Origin: Primorskyibacter sedentarius
Lineage (GTDB): Bacteria > Pseudomonadota > Alphaproteobacteria > Rhodobacterales > Rhodobacteraceae
Assembly: GCF_004342065.1 (NCBI RefSeq)
Contig: NZ_SLZU01000001.1
Location: 248,001 to 312,000, forward strand
Reading direction: 5' to 3'
Length of the DNA: 64,000 nucleotides
Of the stretch, positions 27,681-37,100 are shown one piece after another. Numbering within the stretch: the stretch's first letter is position 1; each line of letters begins with the position of its first letter. A program made the position numbers and the translations under genes. The notes beneath the pieces are model-generated. The model worked only from the letters and a program-made list of their open reading frames with translations. It had not been told where the DNA came from and made no database searches.

Positions 27681-29980
27681 GTCATTCGTCCTTCCAGCGG
27701 CAGAGTGAAGCTGAACCGCGCACCGGACTCGGTGCTTTCAAACCAGATACGTCCACCATTCGCCTCGATCAGCGAGCGGCTGATCGACAGGCCCAATCCC
27801 ATCCCGTCGGCTTTCGTCGTCTCGAACTGGGTAAACAGGCCCATGCCTTCGGCCACGCCCGGGCCGGTATCTTCGACATCGACCTGCAGCTGCGTGCCAA
27901 GCTCGTGAGTTGTGACGACCACGCGACGTGTCGGGCTGCCCTCCTCCGCAATCGCCTCGATCGCATTGCGCAAGAGGTTCACCACGACCTGCGCGACCTG
28001 CACGCGCACGGCCTTGACCATCAATTCGGGGCTCTTGCGGATCACGATCTCGGTGGATTGCTGGCGTGCTTCCGACAGGACCAGCCTGCGCGCCTGTTCC
28101 AGCAGGTTTCGGATGCCGAAACTGGTCGTGCGGTTATCCTCTTTGCGAATAAACCCGCGCAGCGCCCGGATGATATCGCCCGCCTGATGCGCCTGCTGTT
28201 CGATCTCCTCCAGCAGGGCCGACACTTCCCCGTTGCCGTCCTCGCGATTGCTCACGATGATGCGCGCGGCATCAGCATTCTGCGTGATGGCCGTCAGCGG
28301 CTGGTTCAGTTCGTGGGCCAGCCCGGTGGCAAGCTCGCCCATGACCTGGCGCCGCGACACATGCGCGATCTCGCGGTTGAGGGACTCGATAGTATCCTCA
28401 TATGCCCGCGCCTTGGTAATGTCGTCTATGGTGGCGACGACATAATCCTCGCCCTCCTGGCCGGATTGGATAATGACCCCGTTAAAGCTGATCCAGACGG
28501 GCTCTCCATCTTTGCGAACTGCCTCTGCCTCGAAACCAAAGGCTGTATGTTCGGCGATACTGCCACCGAATTCTTCCAGCACATCCGGCTCGTCGGGGTT
28601 GAGCAGCGACTGGAATTCGGTGCCGACGAGCGCGCCCTGATCGTACCCCAAAATCTCTGCAAAACGCGCATTCACGCGCAAGAGTTTGCCCGAGGCCACA
28701 TCGATATAGACCATCCCGCGCGAGGCCATGTCGAAGGTCAGCTGATATTCCGTTTCGGTCTTTTTGCGCTGCGAGATTTCGCTGACCAACGCAGTGTTGG
28801 CATTCTCCAGCTCCTTGTAGGTGCTGGGCATGGGCGCATCCGGGTCGATCTCCCCCTGCGAGATCAGCGCAGAGCGGACGGCGAAGGCACGTACCGGCGC
28901 ATGGATGCGGTTGGCCAGGGCGAGCCCGACCAGACCCGTCACCGCCGCCACACCGATGGCGATAAGCGTATTCTGCCAGCGGTTCGCCTTGATGGGCCCG
29001 ATGAAATCATTCTCCGGCGCATAGACGACAATGGTCCAGGGGATTTCGCCAAGGCCAAAAGGCATCAACATCGACACGTACCGGACGCCCGCATATTCGA
29101 AATCAGTCCGGATCTCCTGATCGACGGCGACCCCCTCCTCTGTCAGGCGGTCGCCAAACGCGGCGCGGGCGATCGGGTCGTTGAGCTGTGTGATCGAGGG
29201 GAATTTCAGCGTTCCGCCCTCGCCAACCGTCGTCAAAAGGTTGGGGTTGGGATGCGCGATGACATCGCCGTTGCGGTTCAGCACGAAGGCCGCACCATTG
29301 TCACTGATCCGCAGCTGCGACAGGAAGTTCGAAATCTCCTGAATATCGATATCCACGCCCACCGCGCCCTGCACGACCCCGTCAAAGCTGATCACCGGCG
29401 TCGCGGCGGTGATGCCGGGCAGTCTGGAGGTGAAGAAGATATAGGGATCGGTCCAGATGCTGCTCAGCTCTTTCTTGGCCGCGATGAACCAGGGGCGCTC
29501 GCGCGGATCATAGGTATCGTTCGGATCGATCCGTTCGCTCAGTTTTTTGAATTTCTCGTCACGCTGGATAAAAACCGTCCTGGGTTCTGACGCGACATTG
29601 ATGATTTTGGATTGGTACCTGTCGGGGCCGTCGCGCTTGACGAAGATGAAGTTGCCCTCTTCGTCACCATAATAGGCTGCCGCAAATTGCGGGGCAGAGC
29701 GCAGCTGCTGGAACAACAGCCCCTCCAGCATCGCCCGTTCCTCGCGCCGCACGACCTGATTCTCTGCCAATGCGGTCGAAAGCTCTGTCGCGTTGCGCGC
29801 CGGTGTCAGGAAGCCCTTGGTGTGTTCGATGACGTTTGTACCGACATCGGCCAGCTGATTCCGTGCAAACTCCAGCAGCGTGCGTTCAGAGGTAAAATAG
29901 GACGAAAACACCACCACGGTGACCGCGAACAGCTGGATTCCGGCAAGCGCAAGCGCAAGTATGACACCTAGTGACTTCAT
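27677..29980 (-). CDS. sensor histidine kinase with periplasmic Cache domain and PAS domain (DctS/FixL-like)
   Basis: About 767 residues from MKSLGVILALALAG at 29980; the frame stays open to 30037 and the start is not certain because no strong ribosome-binding site is seen. Order: an N-terminal membrane segment (about 1-25), a large periplasmic dCache-like domain (with YDPRERPWF and PVISFDGVVQGAVGVDIDI), a second membrane segment (about 330-350), a PAS domain (FDMASRGMVYIDVASGKLLRVN), a HisKA domain with the phospho-His in GLAHELNQPLTAI, and HATPase_c with DTGPGVAEGMG and GLGLSISRSL. Cache sensors often detect small organic acids. No transporter gene is adjacent to reveal the ligand. Confidence 0.9.
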   Translation of the reverse strand: MKSLGVILALALAGIQLFAVTVVVFSSYFTSERTLLEFARNQLADVGTNVIEHTKGFLTPARNATELSTALAENQVVRREERAMLEGLLFQQLRSAPQFAAAYYGDEEGNFIFVKRDGPDRYQSKIINVASEPRTVFIQRDEKFKKLSERIDPNDTYDPRERPWFIAAKKELSSIWTDPYIFFTSRLPGITAATPVISFDGVVQGAVGVDIDIQEISNFLSQLRISDNGAAFVLNRNGDVIAHPNPNLLTTVGEGGTLKFPSITQLNDPIARAAFGDRLTEEGVAVDQEIRTDFEYAGVRYVSMLMPFGLGEIPWTIVVYAPENDFIGPIKANRWQNTLIAIGVAAVTGLVGLALANRIHAPVRAFAVRSALISQGEIDPDAPMPSTYKELENANTALVSEISQRKKTETEYQLTFDMASRGMVYIDVASGKLLRVNARFAEILGYDQGALVGTEFQSLLNPDEPDVLEEFGGSIAEHTAFGFEAEAVRKDGEPVWISFNGVIIQSGQEGEDYVVATIDDITKARAYEDTIESLNREIAHVSRRQVMGELATGLAHELNQPLTAITQNADAARIIVSNREDGNGEVSALLEEIEQQAHQAGDIIRALRGFIRKEDNRTTSFGIRNLLEQARRLVLSEARQQSTEIVIRKSPELMVKAVRVQVAQVVVNLLRNAIEAIAEEGSPTRRVVVTTHELGTQLQVDVEDTGPGVAEGMGLFTQFETTKADGMGLGLSISRSLIEANGGRIWFESTESGARFSFTLPLEGRMT

Positions 29981-30127
29981 CACCCGTTCTCGAATCCAGA
30001 CTGGCCTGACCCGGCCCATAAGGCCCGGCGGCATCAAATTGGCGCGGATTGAGGTAGGTTACACACTGAAAACGCATATAGTTCAACGCCAAAACGCGCT
30101 CTGCCGCGGTGGGCAGAGCGCTTATGG

Positions 30128-30181
30128 CACTCGCAAAAGACTTGGAGCACTCGTTACGCGATAAAGTCACTCATTACGCGA
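30128..30181. repeat. three direct repeats with exact 20-bp spacing upstream of the kinase/regulator operon
   Basis: CACTCGCAAAAGA (30128), CACTCGTTACGCGA (30148) and CACTCATTACGCGA (30168) start exactly 20 bases apart, two helical turns. They lie 90-150 bases upstream of the possible kinase starts in a 270-base intergenic region that contains no gene. The arrangement suits cooperative binding of a response-regulator dimer. Confidence 0.5.
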
Positions 30182-30310
30182 ACATGTCGGCTTGGGGATG
30201 CACGACGGAACATGACCTTTGTACCTTTTGCGCTCATATTTAGATATTCGTATGATTGCCTAGGGGTATTTACCCATCGCCCAAAGCGGGGCAATTTTCG
30301 ACCCAAACAG

Positions 30311-31210
30311 TCAGGAAATGACGTCCACGCATATCCCGTGCTGCGCCGCCAGCGCCACCTCTTTTTCCGAGGTCACGGAATGAGAAATGAACTCGCTTCC
30401 CGTACAATGGGGCAGCCCCAGCGCAGCGATCAGCGGCGCGTCATACTGGCCGGACAGCAAGATGATGCCTTCACGAGCCAGATGATCTCGCGCCCCCCTG
30501 CCCTTGTCAGAGCGGATACGGCGCATGAAGTCCTGCTGCTGCGCGACTGCCGCGACCACATCACGCGAGATGGGGACGTCCTGCACCTCGCGAAACAGCG
30601 TGGTCATTCGCAGATTGCCCGAACGTCCCGCAAAGATCCGGCCGATCGCCTCACCCGGAACCGTCCGCCAGAAATTTGGCGGATAGTTCTGCCCCCGCAG
30701 CAACCATAGAATATTCGCGAACTCCGCCGCCGACACGCTTTTCTTCGCGTCGCGGTTCTGACCAAGTGTCAGGTAGTCGGGACGCGCAACGATCAGGCCC
30801 AGATAGCACATCGCCCGCGCCTCATCCGCGGCGACGAGGATGCAGGGATGCCCCAACGCTTCGGTCGGGATCATCCAGTTCGACCCCATCGTGTGCTTGA
30901 TATCGACATCATGGCCCAGAATGACCGTGTCCAGCTTGCCCTTTGACAGGCCAAGCATGGCACGCAGCTCAATCTCGACCCGCGTGCCGATATAGGTCTT
31001 CTCGGTCTTTTCCAGCTCGTCATAGGACCGCCGCCCGGTCTTGGGCGTCATGATCACGTCGTCGATGCATTGCCTCAGCATCGCGGGAAAGGATGCCTCC
31101 AGCGCCTGGGAGCCGCCTGCCCGTGCCAGTATCTCTGTCGCGAGAGACGACAGGAGGGCGTGATCGGGGTGGCCGGTCACCACAATGCTGTCCGGAAGGG
31201 TCTTTTTCAA
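30311..31210 (-). CDS. NaeI-type type II restriction endonuclease
   Basis: 299 residues, similar to NaeI (317). The catalytic core fits the NaeI pattern: glutamates in RVEIEL (E79/E81), D94, then D103-I-K105 within LDTVILGHDVDIKHT. This reproduces the D-x8-D-x-K spacing recalled for NaeI. The second half (VARPDYLTLGQNRDAKKSVS; PPNFWR; GARDHLAREGIILLSGQYDAP) matches the family's topoisomerase-like DNA-binding domain. The start is TTG, with GAAGGGG upstream; no in-frame ATG exists nearby. It follows the methyltransferase after 40 bases. The expected target, by analogy with NaeI, is GCCGGC. Confidence 0.82.
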   Translation of the reverse strand: MKKTLPDSIVVTGHPDHALLSSLATEILARAGGSQALEASFPAMLRQCIDDVIMTPKTGRRSYDELEKTEKTYIGTRVEIELRAMLGLSKGKLDTVILGHDVDIKHTMGSNWMIPTEALGHPCILVAADEARAMCYLGLIVARPDYLTLGQNRDAKKSVSAAEFANILWLLRGQNYPPNFWRTVPGEAIGRIFAGRSGNLRMTTLFREVQDVPISRDVVAAVAQQQDFMRRIRSDKGRGARDHLAREGIILLSGQYDAPLIAALGLPHCTGSEFISHSVTSEKEVALAAQHGICVDVIS

Positions 31211-31250
31211 TGCAATGCCCCTTCAGTGAAACGGGGAAGGCCGTGCAGGC

Positions 31251-32210
31251 TTAGCCGCGCACCGTCCGCAGGACGCGCTTGCGCAACGTGCGGGCGATCT
31301 GGGCGGAAACGGCCTGCGCCACGGGCGGCGGGAAGGCATTGCCAACCTGTCGGTACGCATTGGTCTTTGCGCCGGTGAAATGCCAGTCATCCGGGAAACC
31401 CTGAATGCGCGCCACCATCGGCACGGTCAGCCGGGGCATGCCGTTGTGAAAGGGGTCCGGCGCCTCGGGCGCAATCGTCCTCCCCTCCACCCCCAGCGTG
31501 GCCCAGGCTGCGCGTGCCCGCGTCGGCCCCAGGTCCGGCCCGCCATGCTTTTTGGAGCCTCCCACGATGGTCGGTGCAATTTCGTCGGCCTTCGCGGCCC
31601 AATCCTCTGCGCCGCGCCAGCCCCGCGCCGCCATAAGGTCGCGCAGCGTCTCGCCCACTGTCGGCGGATTATGCGGGTTGGGTTCGGGCCAGTCGAAGAA
31701 ATCCGCCCGCGCCTTCTCGACCGCAACGATCACGACCCGTGGCCGCAACTGGGGCACCCCGTAGTCGGACGCGTTCAGCAAACGCCAATCCGTCCGGTAG
31801 CCCAGCTTGTCCAGCTGCGTCTTCAGCTTTTCGCGATAGTCGTGAAAGACCGCATCCAGAAATCCGCGCACATTCTCGATCATCACGGCCCGTGGTCTGG
31901 CCGCATCCACGATGTCTATGGCGTCGTTGAACAGGTTGCGCTCGTCCTTCTCGCCCAGCTGCTTGCCCGCGACAGAGAATGGTGGGCAGGGCAGACCGCC
32001 GGCCAGAAGATCAATGCCCTTATGATCGGCGGCGCTCTCCTTGAAGATCCGGATATCTTCTTCAAGAACGTTCCATTCCGGCCGGTTGTGGCGCAGCGTA
32101 TTGCAGCAATGCTTGTCGATCTCGACCAAAGCTTTGTGAGCGAAACCGGCTTTCTCCAGCCCAAGCGCCTGCCCGCCCGCACCGGCGCATAGTTCCACAG
32201 ATGTCAGCAT
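31251..32210 (-). CDS. DNA (cytosine-5) methyltransferase, partner of the NaeI-type endonuclease
   Basis: About 319 residues from MLTSVELCAGAGG at 32210, with AAAAAAGGG upstream. The m5C-MTase motifs appear in order: motif I ELCAGAGGQALGLEKAGF, motif IV GGLPCPPFS (catalytic C75), motif VI MIENVRGF, motif VIII QLRPRVVIVAV and motif X YRQVGNAFPPPVA, with the target-recognition region between VIII and IX. It protects the host DNA against the endonuclease encoded just downstream. M.NaeI is also an m5C enzyme, consistent with the pairing. Confidence 0.93.
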   Translation of the reverse strand: MLTSVELCAGAGGQALGLEKAGFAHKALVEIDKHCCNTLRHNRPEWNVLEEDIRIFKESAADHKGIDLLAGGLPCPPFSVAGKQLGEKDERNLFNDAIDIVDAARPRAVMIENVRGFLDAVFHDYREKLKTQLDKLGYRTDWRLLNASDYGVPQLRPRVVIVAVEKARADFFDWPEPNPHNPPTVGETLRDLMAARGWRGAEDWAAKADEIAPTIVGGSKKHGGPDLGPTRARAAWATLGVEGRTIAPEAPDPFHNGMPRLTVPMVARIQGFPDDWHFTGAKTNAYRQVGNAFPPPVAQAVSAQIARTLRKRVLRTVRG

Positions 32211-32356
32211 GTTGCAGGCCCTTTTTTCACACATACAACCCGTTGTGTCGGCGCAAATCAACCACCCACGGGACGTCACGCTCATGTTCTTAGTTCGTTC
32301 TTAACCGGACAGGACCATGCGCGCAAGTTTGTCTGGCCGGGCTGGCCCCTAAGAAC

Positions 32357-32380
32357 AGAAAAGGCCGCCCGAAGGCGGCC
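32357..32380 (-). terminator. Rho-independent terminator behind the tRNA-Gly pair
   Basis: The hairpin GGCCGCC-TTCG-GGCGGCC on the minus strand is followed by TTTTCTGTTCTT. It lies 34 bases downstream of the last tRNA-Gly in the direction of tRNA transcription. Confidence 0.85.
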
Positions 32381-32413
32381 CTGTCAGAAATGCCGGTGGG
32401 TGACCGGCTATAT

Positions 32414-32488
32414 TGGAGCGGGCGAGGCGATTCGAACGCCCGACCCTAACCTTGGCAAGGTTATGCTCTACCCCTGAGCTACGCCCGC
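32414..32488 (-). tRNA. tRNA-Gly (anticodon GCC), copy 2
   Basis: The minus strand reads GCGGGCGTAGCTCAGGGGTA at the 5' end, anticodon loop TTGCCAA, T-arm GGGCGTTCGAATCGCC and acceptor 3' arm CGCCCGC followed by TCCA. Identical in sequence to the copy at 32506-32580, from which it is separated by 17 bases. Confidence 0.97.
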
Positions 32489-32505
32489 CTCCTATATAGT
32501 CCAAC

Positions 32506-32580
32506 TGGAGCGGGCGAGGCGATTCGAACGCCCGACCCTAACCTTGGCAAGGTTATGCTCTACCCCTGAGCTACGCCCGC
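32506..32580 (-). tRNA. tRNA-Gly (anticodon GCC), copy 1
   Basis: The first copy in the direction of transcription, with a complete cloverleaf and encoded CCA. The two copies are identical over 75 bases, so they arose by recent tandem duplication or are kept identical by gene conversion; both probably come from one transcript ending at 32357. Confidence 0.97.
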
Positions 32581-32816
32581 AATCAGTTGGGTGTGAGGCA
32601 TGTAAAACCAAGCCGACCGGGCTGCAAGGGGAAAAATGCACAAGATGCGAGTTTTCGCGTCCTTGCCCTCCGGTTCCCCGCGCCGACCTGCCGTTCACCT
32701 GTCCACATCACATCGCCAGACATACCCGCTGGCGTGCAAGGGGGGCGTCCCCTCGCATCCCGGACCGGGCCAGAACGGCGCAGAAGCCTCCCGCCTGCCA
32801 CCCGGTCATGCCAGCA

Positions 32817-33536
32817 TCAGGATTTGGCCGCGCGGCGGCGCTTTGCGCGGATCAGGTTCAGCGCCTCGACCCCGCCCGCAAAAACCATCGCGGCATAGAT
32901 GAAGCCTCGTTCGACGTGGAAGCCGAAACCGTCGGCAATCAGCGCCATGCCAACCATCACGAGAAATGCCAGCGCCAGCATCTTGGTCGAGGGATGCGCC
33001 TCGACAAACCTGGAAATCGGTTCCGCCGCGACCATCATCACCAGAATGGCAATCACCACCGCCGCGATCATGACCTCCAGATGATCGGCAATCCCGACAG
33101 CCGTGATCACGGAATCAAGAGAGAACACGACGTCGAGGATCATGATCTGCACCAATACGGACGCAAAGCTTGCCGCGACCACGTTCGCCTCATGCTCCAC
33201 ACCCTCGACCTCGTCGAAAATCTCGGTCGCGGCTTTCCAGATCAGGAACAAGCCACCCACCAGCAGAATGATGTCGCGCCAGCTGAACGGATGCCCGAAG
33301 ACCGAGAAGAACGGGTCCTTGAGCGAGACAATCCACGCGATCGAGAACAGCAACGCCACCCGGAGGATCAGCGCGCCGGACAGCCCGATCATCCGCGCGG
33401 AGCGTCGTTGTTCCTGCGGCAGCTTCGCGGCCGCAATCGAGATGAAGATGACGTTGTCGACCCCCAGCACGATTTCCAGAATGGTCAGCGTCAGGAAAGA
33501 GGCCCAGACCGCCGGATCGTTAAGCAGTTCCAACAT
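32817..33536 (-). CDS. TerC family integral membrane protein
   Basis: 239 residues, seven to eight hydrophobic segments, with the TerC hallmark acidic membrane motifs ILEIVLGVDNVIFIS in the first segments and ILDVVFSLDSVITAVG in the middle. TerC-like proteins are linked to tellurite resistance and to metal (Mn2+/Ca2+) handling, including loading of secreted metalloenzymes. The C-terminus is basic (RAKRRRAAKS). It lies nine bases after a MAPEG-family gene in the same direction. Confidence 0.93.
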   Translation of the reverse strand: MLELLNDPAVWASFLTLTILEIVLGVDNVIFISIAAAKLPQEQRRSARMIGLSGALILRVALLFSIAWIVSLKDPFFSVFGHPFSWRDIILLVGGLFLIWKAATEIFDEVEGVEHEANVVAASFASVLVQIMILDVVFSLDSVITAVGIADHLEVMIAAVVIAILVMMVAAEPISRFVEAHPSTKMLALAFLVMVGMALIADGFGFHVERGFIYAAMVFAGGVEALNLIRAKRRRAAKS

Positions 33537-33545
33537 TGGAAATCC

Positions 33546-33932
33546 TCAGAAAAGAGCGTGAAAGATATTGGCCAGCGCCATGAACGCCAGCATGGCGATT
33601 GTCAGGTACATCCCCCAGACGCGCGCCTTGAAGACCTGCGGGGTCACGCTGAACCCGTAGGCATGCACCACGCGTCCGGCCAGCAGCATCAGGCCAAAGA
33701 CATGCACAAGCCAGACCGGCATGCCCTGCAACTCGGCCAGTGCCAGCAGGATGATCCCCAGCGGGGCATATTCGGCGCAGTTGGCCTGCGCCCGCATACG
33801 CTGCATTACAAGCGCATCGCCGCCATCCCCGACAGAGATTTTCTGGCTGCGTCGGCTGCCGACCACGCGGAAGCTGAGCCAGAGGAACAGAAGGGTAATC
33901 AACCCGGCGTAAAGCGGTGTTGCGGTCAACAT
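33546..33932 (-). CDS. MAPEG family membrane protein
   Basis: 128 residues, four hydrophobic segments. The motif MQRMRAQANCAEYAPLGIILLALAEL (start of helix 2) contains the RxxxNxxE glutathione-binding pattern of microsomal GST-like MAPEG proteins. The short loop SRRSQKISVGDGGD precedes it. It probably forms an operon with terC. The substrate is unknown. Confidence 0.9.
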   Translation of the reverse strand: MLTATPLYAGLITLLFLWLSFRVVGSRRSQKISVGDGGDALVMQRMRAQANCAEYAPLGIILLALAELQGMPVWLVHVFGLMLLAGRVVHAYGFSVTPQVFKARVWGMYLTIAMLAFMALANIFHALF

Positions 33933-34065
33933 GGGTAGCCTCTCATTTCAGATGTATCGGAAGGCGGCGCGTGGCGCGGACCCAGATTGCAGATGATCCG
34001 GGGCTGGGCAAACACGCGAAACGTTTTGCCGCGACTTGGGTCGAAGAACATGCAGCCCCTCACAG

Positions 34066-34096
34066 AAAACAGGCCACGCGATTGCATGGCCTGTTC
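34066..34096 (-). terminator. Rho-independent terminator after pyc
   Basis: On the minus strand AACAGGCCATGC and GCGTGGCCTGTT form an 11-12 bp stem around AATC, followed by TTCTGTG. It lies about 40 bases behind the pyruvate carboxylase stop codon. Confidence 0.75.
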
Positions 34097-34132
34097 ACAT
34101 TAGCAGCGGCGCACGCGCCCTGAAAGCGGCGT

Positions 34133-37100
34133 TTATTCGAGCTCGACCAACAGGTCCTTCGCGTCAATCTGGGCGCCGGGCTGGACATGCACGGCCTTGA
34201 CCACCGCATCACGTTCGGCGTGGATGCCGGTTTCCATTTTCATGGCCTCGATTGTCAGCAGCAGATCGCCCTGTTTGACCGGGCGGCCGGGTTGCGCAGC
34301 GATAGAGGCGACAACACCGGGCATCGGGGCGCCGACATGATTGGCATTGCCCAGCTCCGCCTTGGGGCGCGCAGCGGTGGTCGCCTTGGCCTTGCGGTCG
34401 GGCACGCGGATCACGCGTGGCTGGCCGTTCAGTTCGAAGAAGACTTTCACCTCGCCATTCTCGTCCGTCTCGCCCAGGGCTTGCAGGCGGATCTCCATGG
34501 TCTTGCCGGGGTCGATCTCGGCCGAGATCTCGTCGCCCGGCTCCATCCCGTAGAAGAAGTTCAGCGTCGGCAGCGACCGGACCGGCCCATAGGTCTTGTG
34601 CCGCCCCATGTAGTCGAGGAAGACCTTGGGATACATCAGATAGCCGTTGAGATCCTCGTCATCGATCTCCATCCCGTCGAGCATATCGGACAGCTCCTTG
34701 CGGGTGGCCTCCAGATCCACGGGGGGCAGATGCTTGCCGGGACGTTCGGTGTTGGGCTTTTCGTCCTTGAGGATCTTTTTCAGGATGCCTTCCGGAAAGC
34801 CGCCCGGAGGCTGGCCCAGGTTGCCGCGCATCATGTCGATCACCGAATCCGGGAAGGCCACGTCGGTCTTGGGGTCCTCGACCTCGGCACGGGTCAGGTT
34901 CTGGCTGACCATCATCAGCGCCATGTCGCCCACCACCTTGGACGAGGGCGTGACCTTGACGATATCGCCGAACATCTGGTTCACATCGGCATAGGTCTGG
35001 GCGACCTCGTGCCAGCGTTCCTCCAGCCCCAGACTGCGGGCCTGCGCCTTGAGGTTGGTGAACTGGCCGCCCGGCATCTCGTGCAGGTAGACCTCGGATG
35101 CGGGTGCCTGAAGGCCGGATTCGAACGCCGCGTATTTGCCGCGCACCGCCTCCCAGTAGTTGGAAATTTCGCGCACCGCGCCGATGTCCAGCCCGGTGTC
35201 CCGGTCGGTCCAGCGCAGCGCCTCGACGATAGAGCCAAGCGTCGGCTGGCTGGTATTGCCCGACAGCGCATCCATCGCAGCATCCACGGCGTCCACGCCC
35301 GCCTGCGCCGCCGCCATCACCGTGGCAATCGCAGCGCCGCTGGTGTCATGCGTGTGGAAATGTATGGGCAGCCCCACCTCTTCCTTCAGCGCCGTGATCA
35401 GGGGCCCGGCCGCGGCGGGTTTCAGAAGGCCCGCCATGTCCTTCAGCCCCAGCACATGCGCGCCAGCCGCCTTCAGATCCTTGCCCATGGCGACATAGTA
35501 TTTCAGGTCGTATTTCGCGCGGTCGGGGTCGTTGATATCCCCGGTGTAGCAGATCGTGCCTTCGCAGACCTTGCCGCTGTCGATCACCGCATCCATCGCG
35601 ACGCGCATATTCTCGACCCAGTTGAGGCTGTCGAAGACGCGGAACACATCCACGCCCGTCGCGGCCGCCTGCTTGACGAAGCTCTGCACCACGTTGTCGG
35701 GGTAGTTGGTATAGCCCACCCCGTTGGAGGCCCGCAGCAGCATCTGCGTCATCAGGTTGGGCATGCGCGCCCGCAGATCGCGCAGGCGCTGCCAGGGACA
35801 TTCCTGCAAGAAGCGATAGGCGACGTCAAAGGTCGCGCCCCCCCAGCATTCGACGCTGAAAAGCTGCGGCAGGTTGGCGGCATAGGCAGGGGCCACGCCG
35901 ATCATGTCAACGCTGCGCATCCGCGTGGCCAGCAGCGACTGGTGTCCGTCGCGCATCGTCGTGTCAGTGATCAGCACCTGTTTCTGCGCCGCCATCCAGT
36001 CCGCCACGGCTTGCGGGCCTTTTTCTTCCAGAAGATTGCGGGTGCCGGGCACAGGTTCCGCACGCAATTCAGGCGCACGGGCTGGCTTCAGATCAGAGGC
36101 GGGCAATACACGGCCTGCGGTTTCGGGATGCCCGTTCACGCTGATATCGGCGAGGTAGGTCAGCACCTTGGTGCCCCGGTCGCGGCGCTGTTTGAAATCG
36201 AACAGGCCGGGCGTCTCGTCGATGAACTTCGTCGTGTACTGGTTGTTGAGGAAGGTCGGATGCTTCAGCAGGTTCTCAACAAAGGAGATATTCGTGCTGA
36301 CGCCCCGGATACGGAATTCGCGCAGGGCACGGTCCATCCGTGCGATTGCCTTTTCCGGCGTCGGCGCCCAGGCGGTGACCTTGACCAGCAGACTGTCGTA
36401 GTAACGCGTGATCACGCCGCCCGCATAGGCCGTGCCCCCGTCCAGACGGATGCCCATGCCGGTGGCCGAGCGATAGGCGGTGATACGGCCATAATCGGGG
36501 ATGAAGTTGTTCTGCGGATCCTCGGTGGTGATCCGGGTCTGCAAAGCGTGGCCGTTCAGACGGATGTCATACTGGCTGGCCTTGCCCGTGGCTTCGGCCA
36601 GCGATTTGCCCTCGGCGATCAGGATCTGAGCCTGAACGATGTCGATGCCGGTGACCTCTTCGGTGACGGTATGTTCGACCTGCACGCGGGGGTTCACCTC
36701 GATGAAGTAGAACTTGCCCGTGTCCATATCCATCAGGAATTCGACCGTGCCCGCACATTCATAATTCACATGGGCACAGATCTTGCGGCCAAGCTCGCAG
36801 ATCTCTTCGCGCTGCGCCTCGGACAGGTAGGGCGCAGGGGCGCGCTCCACGACCTTCTGGTTGCGCCGCTGGACCGAACAGTCGCGCTCATAAAGGTGGT
36901 AGATATTGCCGTGGCTGTCGCCCAGGATCTGCACCTCTACGTGGCGGGCGCGGGTGATCATCTTCTCCAGATAGCCCTCGCCATTGCCAAAGGCGGCTTC
37001 GGCCTCGCGGCGGCCTTCCAGCACCTTTTCCTTCAGCTCTTCCGGGCCGTTGATGGGACGCATGCCGCGCCCGCCCCCGCCCCAGCTGGCCTTGAGCATC

